Origin: Ailanthus altissimus
Lineage: Eukaryota > Streptophyta > Magnoliopsida > Sapindales > Simaroubaceae
DNA: 64,000 nt
Assembly (NCBI GenBank): GCA_946807835.1
Contig: OX327684.1
Coordinates: 20,050,501 to 20,114,500 of the forward strand
Direction of reading: 5' to 3'
Positions 58,068 through 64,000 of the stretch are shown here, piece by piece. The translations under genes were made by a program, and so were the position numbers. The stretch's first letter is position 1; the number at the start of each line of letters is the position of its first letter. The notes under the pieces were generated by a model. The model had not been told where the DNA came from. It was given only the letters and a program-made list of their open reading frames with translations, and searched no databases.

Positions 58068-60520
58068 ATTGAATATGGAGCCTCCAACAGTTTGGTTGCT
58101 GCATGGGCAATATGGACATTTCACTGTCCACTAATATAGCTTGTCAAATATTGGTTGCAATGTTGGCTTATATATTGTACTGTAAATTCAATTGGCTTTC
58201 CCCTTTATTTTTAGCTGTAGTTAGAAGCATATTTGGTCCATTATGTTTATTGGTTCCAAGAATATAGAAAGCAAATTTTATTCATCAAATGGTTGGTTTT
58301 ATGATTGCAATTGTGACTGTATTATAAACTGATAAGAGTTGTACGTTATTGCAATACAGAGAATATAGATCTTCTTTTTCTCTGATGCCTTTCCCAAGAT
58401 TTTATTTATTTAATTGAAAAATATTATTATTTGATACTAGGCGATGATAGGATCTTGGTAACATTTGAATTGATGGTGACCGCTTGAAAAAGTATGAATC
58501 ACCAGTTATTGAGTGTTTCTGAAATTTGTGGAATTGTTATATGCTCATTGATTGGGGGAGGGGGACCTAGCCCTATGAGTTAATAGATGGTGAGAATCTG
58601 GAGGATATATACATACATATTTTCTAACTTTGGAATGCAGTCCAGCAACAAGCTTTTCTTGTTGAAGCCATAAGAGAGTAGCTAATCATTTAATTGTGCT
58701 GTCGACTCACATTCATTGCCATCTTAGTAATAATAATTAATTGGGCACTTTTGAGATTTGAGACCATAATTCCCATTTTCTAGTTTATAGATGTCGCAAA
58801 TCAATTTTACTAATGATCACAGTGTCGCAGACTCTACAATTGCAATTAACTTTAAAAAGAAAATTATTCTATCGAGTAATTTTGCCTCGGAGTCACATCA
58901 TTTGACCCCTATTTTAGTCTCATCCGCCCTCATTTTTTAATGTATTCTGTTTAAACTCCACTTTACACTTATTATCACTTCACTTGTAAATTTTTTTAAT
59001 ATATCTATCTCTATAAAATAATTTAAACTTTTTTTTCCTATATAGTTCTTATACTGCCTTTTTTTTTTTTTCAGAAATCAGTTTTTTACTTATTTTTTTA
59101 ATCTTAAATAAGAACTCTTAATTAAGTCAAAGCTACTCAAAAAAATTTCATATACTGATCATAGGGCTGAAAAGATTTTTGCCTATTTCATGTCTTATAA
59201 ACTCAAGTAATTGGTATTTATAAAAAAAAAGAGAAAATTGTTTTTAAATTTTATGACAACTTTTTTTTTTTAAAAAAAAAGGTGTTCAAGGTGTAAATAA
59301 ATACTAGGGTTTATGATACATTCGAAAAAAAAATGCACATGAGTGCATAATTTTGTTGGCCTTTTGGCAATTTTGTTTCGGGAAAAAAAAATAAAATTAA
59401 TATATAACTAGTAAATGAGGGTAATGAGATAAACGTGGGGTCAATGGCATCACTTTTTGCCAAACCATTTTTATAAACCAAAAGACCAATCTATTTTTTG
59501 TCCCACTCCCACAGAGGGACTGTAGCACTGTTCTTATTTACTAACATAGTTTGTATTATCCATTGACCATTCTTACTTTTATTAGAAACTCACCTCTAAT
59601 GTTGCAGTCCCTTATTTAGGCTCAAAATTAGAGTTTTTAAAAGTGGACACTTAAATAAAATTTGGAAGTTTAAAAAAAAAGTAGTAGATAGCATTCTTTT
59701 TTAATAAAAAAAAATATAAAATAGATACAACTGCTTTTGTTAATTAAAAATAATAATAATAAATAAAATATTTGAAAATAAATACATTAAAAATCATTTT
59801 TCTTTTTGAAAATCTATTTGAAAAAACATACTTCAATATTTAGTGATGAAGTTTTGGGAAAAAAAATAGGGTGAATAGAGAGAAAAAAAATTATAAATCT
59901 AAAAAATTTAAAAAATTTTGCTGCTTGGATTAAAAATTCATCGTGCGAGTAATTCTTACGGATGAGAAACATTGTGCAAAAATTTATTTAAGTAATTTAA
60001 TTAAATAAATAATTATTTAATTATATTTTTAATAAAATAATTAATTACTTCTTATAGTTAATTAATTATTTAAACATTATAAATTAAAACAATATAAAAA
60101 ACAAAAATGTATTTCCATGTGCCATTTCTTGCGAGGGGTCATTGGCGCGCCTCTTGCACGCGAGAAGAGACGCGCATCAATGTGTCACGTGCTTCACTCA
60201 CCAACAATAGGCACCTACCCTCGTAAGTTTTGGTGCTTCCCATTTTTTGCTTGTCGCTTGATTATTTTTTGCGGGTTTTGTATGAATTTTTAAATTGAGG
60301 GTTTTTTTTAATTTAAATATTTTTTAATTAAATGATTTTTAATAATTTGTCAACTTTTTTTCGTTTGAATTTTTAAAAATTTTTTTTGACTTGTATTTGT
60401 ATAACTTATGTGTCATTTTTCCATCTTGTTGTATTTATATAACTTAAGTTTGTGATTTAATATCATCTATTATGGTATTTGATTACAATAAAGTTATATT
60501 TTATCACAATAACTTAGCCT
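58068..60520. other. Region downstream of SYP31, no supported gene
   Basis: The first few hundred bases should contain the SYP31 3' UTR. A small GC-rich patch at 60130-60200, with GGCGCGCC and CACGTG, stands out in AT-rich surroundings but shows no frame. Confidence 0.45.
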
Positions 60521-60529
60521 ATATTTATT

Positions 60530-60564
60530 ATCTCTCTCTCTCTCTTATATATATATATATATAT
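60530..60564. repeat. Microsatellite (TC)n(TA)n
   Basis: A run of TCTCTCTCTC followed by TATATATA. Confidence 0.9.
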
Positions 60565-61640
60565 AAAATTCACATTAATTCAAATCCAAAACATGCATAA
60601 CATTTGTTTGTTTATTTTGAGGTATGTGTCAACAATTTTATGATTGTCTTTTGTCTAAAAAATAACATGTTTTGAGACTAAAATTTAGAGGTTGACTCAA
60701 TATAAAGTACTCAATGAATATATAAATAAAAATCTCATAATCCATACTCTAGATCTTTGTTGTGGCACTCTCTCTCTTAACTTAATTACATTGAAGGGCG
60801 ACAAGTCTAGTACAATATCTCTCTTAAAATCATAAAACCTACAGGCCTAAAGATAATGTGGTATCAAAATGTATAATAAAGTGACACGAGTCTTTATCAC
60901 GTCGTCAATATATCCATTAAAGCTGGAATCATAGAGAATGATCTTTTGATGTACCTAATCCACCTTAACCACAATCTAATGCTCACACTTATAGTTTTTT
61001 GAAAATATAAACCTATATAAAGTTAGACATTTTCTTATAAATAATACAATATAAATAAAAATATTAAAATTTTTTAACTTAAATTTTTTTATACCTTATC
61101 AACCTCAGTTCACAGTTTATCACCTAATAATTTTTCTTTAAGTCTTAATCCATATGACAACTGACATGAGACTCGTGTAATAGCATATAGGTTTATAACG
61201 TATTACATGTAGACGAAATTACAAGTCTCTTAAAATTTTAGCAAAACAAGCAATCAGTATATATAAATGACACAATAAGAAAATTAAAGTGCTAAAAAGC
61301 TTATAAAACATACGCATTTACACAAGTAAACTCTTGTGGCAATGTGCTATGATACTTGCATTGTCTTTGATGAACCAACTTAAGTACTTATTCATATGCT
61401 GTAAAACCTAATAGATAAAGTTAAAAATTAATTGCTTTAAAAGCCAATGAAATCAAATATATATGTCATTTTTACTAACAAGGTCATCTAGCTAGTTCTT
61501 TAAAAATTAATTACTTTAACTGACACGACCCTTACCACTGCGAAGTCAAGCTTTAAACTTAGCTTGGATAGCTAGGTCTATTGGTTGTAATGGATTCACG
61601 TCTAGCTTCGACTTACCGTATTGAGGTTATATTGAAGTTC
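60565..61640. other. AT-rich region, no supported gene
   Basis: No conserved frame or bounded repeat was recognised. Confidence 0.45.
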
Positions 61641-61689
61641 AGTCTTCCCATTCCTTATCTTTCATGGTATGGGATCGGTACATAGAGTG

Positions 61690-63960
61690 TATTTGACCCA
61701 TCCGTCCTTGTACTACTACCCATACATACTTAGACCATTACGAGGATCAGGTAATATTTGTATGCTAGCAGGGCTGTCAATTAAGTATTGCATGTTTGAC
61801 TGCATGTCATACCCAGCAAGTGGAGTCTCTGCATTATCCGTTGTGTTTTCTCCAAACTGAAATAAAATATACAAGTAGATAAGTTATGTAACATAAATTA
61901 AATTTTTGTAAGTGATATTTATTCCCTTACAATATTCTAACTTATGTCAGCCTGAAAGGAACACAACTAAAAATACTGCATCATCAATTGCATCTGATGT
62001 ATAATATTATCATGGACCTGATTAATCCTCTAAAAAACAAACTCTCAGTCCTGATTTATTCTCTTTGTCAACTCAACTTTATCCAATTTCATATGTTCCC
62101 ACAATTGTTCAATTTTATGTGCAATATTATAATTTAATGATGTTCTTTGTGCAAACTATACAGAAAAATAACCATAGTCAATTCACATTTTAATACACTA
62201 ATTAAACCTATTTGTGAGAAGATAATATACCATTGCTCTAGATACTTGTGGGACTTCTTTTTTATGGCCATCCTTAACATCCATATCATCTTTGGGGTCA
62301 ATGAAACAAACTAAGCTCCCAAAGGACGATGCAGTACTACGATATGGCAAGTCTCTGCCATAGCTCTCAATTGAAGTTCCTAAATTTTCAATCAATTGGA
62401 TGACCTCTTCCTCCTTCTCATGTTCCTTTAGTACTAACTTATGATGTATCTCCAAAACCAACAAATGTTTTAAAATTTTTATATCACATAATTGTTAACC
62501 AATAAATTAAATTATAGAATTATAATTGAATAGGATAAAATAGATTAAAAATATACTAGACCTTTCTTTAAATTTATTGGTTCAATGTATGTGAGCAAAT
62601 GAGTCCCTCTATTCTACCTAAGGGTAGGCAAAAAAGTACCTGAACCAAAAATACCGAACCAAACTGGGTGGTTTAGTTTGGTATTTAAGTATAATAATTA
62701 ACCGATCATTTTTATTTATTTTGGTTCTCGAATAAATTAGGTTCAGTTTGGTTTAGATTTTCTTTTAGTAAATCCAAACCAAATTGAACCAAAAGGTATA
62801 CATAAAATTTCACACAAATTTTTTATATAATTTGTTTAGTAATTTTTAATTTTAATAGTTTTCTAACTTGTTTAGTTCATAAACTTTAATTAATTTGGTG
62901 CTTGAAAGTCAATGATAACTTTATTTGTTTGGACAGACTTTAATTTTAATAATTTCTAACTTGTTTAGTTCATTGACTTTTAATTAATTTGGTACTTAAA
63001 ATTAATAGATATTTTATTTGTTTAGATGAACTTTTATTTTTAAACTTGTTTAGTTCATAAATTTTAATTAATTTGGTGTTTAAAGTTGACATACACTTTT
63101 TTTCTTTATTTTTTGCATAAAATTTATCTCTTATATATATAATTTTAGTCTTTTAAAAAATATTTTAGAGAACAAACTGAACTGAATCGAATTGAATCAA
63201 TTTGGTATAGTTTGCTTCTTATAGATAATTTAGTATGGTTCAATTCTAAAAATAAAAATTTTAATTTTTTTTTGTTTGGTTTGGTTTTAAAAAATACTGA
63301 ACCAAATCGTACTGCACCAACTCTAGCTTTGCTAATTCAAAATGTGAGAGAAGCAGTCACCGCTCCGATTACCAAAAACCTCACTACATACCATTATTAC
63401 CTTGTAAATCCATACATTAGATAATTAAAAAATAACAAATTATTCTCAATAAAAATAAATTATTAAGATTAATAATAATCAATAAAATTATTACACACCT
63501 GAAAGCTGTACAAAAATTTGTACACATTATATTTCTCCATTCCATCCTTAGCAATGGCTTTTTTACGTTTACTAACTTTTGGAAAGCTACTTTGCTAAGT
63601 AAGTCATACAAACACACCATACAATATTGCCTTATGAATACTTATTAAACTTATCCAGATTGTCGACTATACTTAACACAAAGTTTTAAGTCCCCTAACA
63701 ATCATTTTGTGGGATCAAAACATGATGAAGAACATATAATAAACTTGATTTTGTTGCATCTTCATCATCAACTTGTTGTAAATCCAGAATAATGAACCAA
63801 GTATCTATAAACTTGTAGATCAAAGTCTTTCTATCCGGAAAGAATGTCTTTTACAATCGATTACTCAATTTTTTTCTTAACTCTTGAATGGATGGGTAAT
63901 CTCCCATCTTCAACCCTATAATTACAATAAACTCTTTTTGAAAGAATCAAGTGCACTTCT
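61690..63960 (-). pseudogene. Decayed gene of the DUF1985/Ulp1-associated transposon type
   Basis: Minus strand. The region 63910-63500 reads MGDYPSIQELRKKLSNRL, then ATKSSLLYVLHHVLIPQ, IVDNLDKFNKYS-stop-GNIVW and YNVYKFLYSFQ. This resembles the DUF1985 block (..DDL-x-x-F-x-x-YPWG-x-x-xW..YGF..AFQVW) found in Ulp1-protease-like genes carried by plant Mutator elements. A putative exon 62464-62246 encodes an acidic helical stretch, LKEHEKEEEVIQLIENLGTS, then FGSLVCFIDPKDDMDVKDG, ending at a donor-like ATG/GTATAT. A further block near 61860-61700 reads FGENTTDNAETPLAGYDMQS. Stops replace conserved residues. The family call is tentative and no protease core is seen; the gene may continue beyond the window. 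Confidence 0.4.
62619..63325. mobile_element. Possible hAT-type MITE in the decayed gene
   Basis: One end is TAAGGGTAGGCAAAAAAGTA and the reverse complement of the other is TAGAGTTGGTGCAGTACG, both followed by GAACC-rich text (CTGAACC, GGTTCAG). The interior repeats TTTAATTAATTTGGTG and TTGTTTAGTTCATAAA three times (62870-63080). No 8-bp duplication was found. It would sit in an intron-like gap of the DUF1985-type remnant. Confidence 0.4.
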
Positions 63961-64000
63961 TACTAATATAAAACTAGATTTTCTCGTATAAATTGGCAGT

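Overview
This is nuclear DNA of a flowering plant, most likely a eudicot. It is AT-rich, has GT-AG spliceosomal introns, and carries three recognisable plant genes set in layers of decayed transposable elements. No complete RNA gene, CRISPR array or prokaryotic feature is visible.

The three host genes are: (1) a single-exon HSPRO/Hs1pro-1-type gene on the minus strand (3941-5323); (2) RPP0, the ribosomal stalk protein P0, on the minus strand (five exons, 50486-52435), with telo-boxes and site-II motifs upstream; and (3) SYP31/SED5-type Golgi syntaxin on the plus strand (six exons, 55184-58067). One SYP31 intron holds an additional frame-preserving 129-nt exon candidate. RPP0 and SYP31 are divergent, 2.7 kb apart. 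From memory, HSPRO2 and a P0 gene are also neighbours in Arabidopsis, so the 45 kb between them here may be an ancestral intergenic region inflated by transposons.

Layout. 1-0.8 kb: nothing clear. 0.82-3.62 kb: hAT-like element with an exact 8-bp target duplication, filled with a degenerate 36-42-bp repeat. 3.9-5.4 kb: HSPRO and its TATA box. 7.3-11.6 kb: remnant of an element with long direct repeats, interrupted by a solo LTR (8857-10849). 15.5-22.2 kb: a foldback structure (roughly 390-410-bp inverted arms, inside roughly 320-bp direct repeats) split by a 4.6-kb Ty1/copia element with TA..TA LTR termini. 24 kb: LTR fragment. 25.5-27.7 kb: a MULE transposase fragment between two inverted copies of the solo-LTR family. 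27.8-45.9 kb: a large Ty3/gypsy element, probably Tat lineage, with gag-pol on plus and a split, probably intron-containing gypsy-type antisense gene on minus. Two further solo LTRs (36232-38331, 39251-41503) and a third insertion lie inside it. 46-49.3 kb: decayed L1-type LINE on minus. 50.5-58.1 kb: RPP0 and SYP31. 61.6-64 kb: a decayed gene resembling the DUF1985/Ulp1-associated transposon family.

The host genes have no shared pathway: stress/pathogen response, translation and Golgi traffic. The history of the window is mainly in the nesting order of its repeats, which can be read from reading frames and target duplications that rejoin once insertions are removed conceptually.
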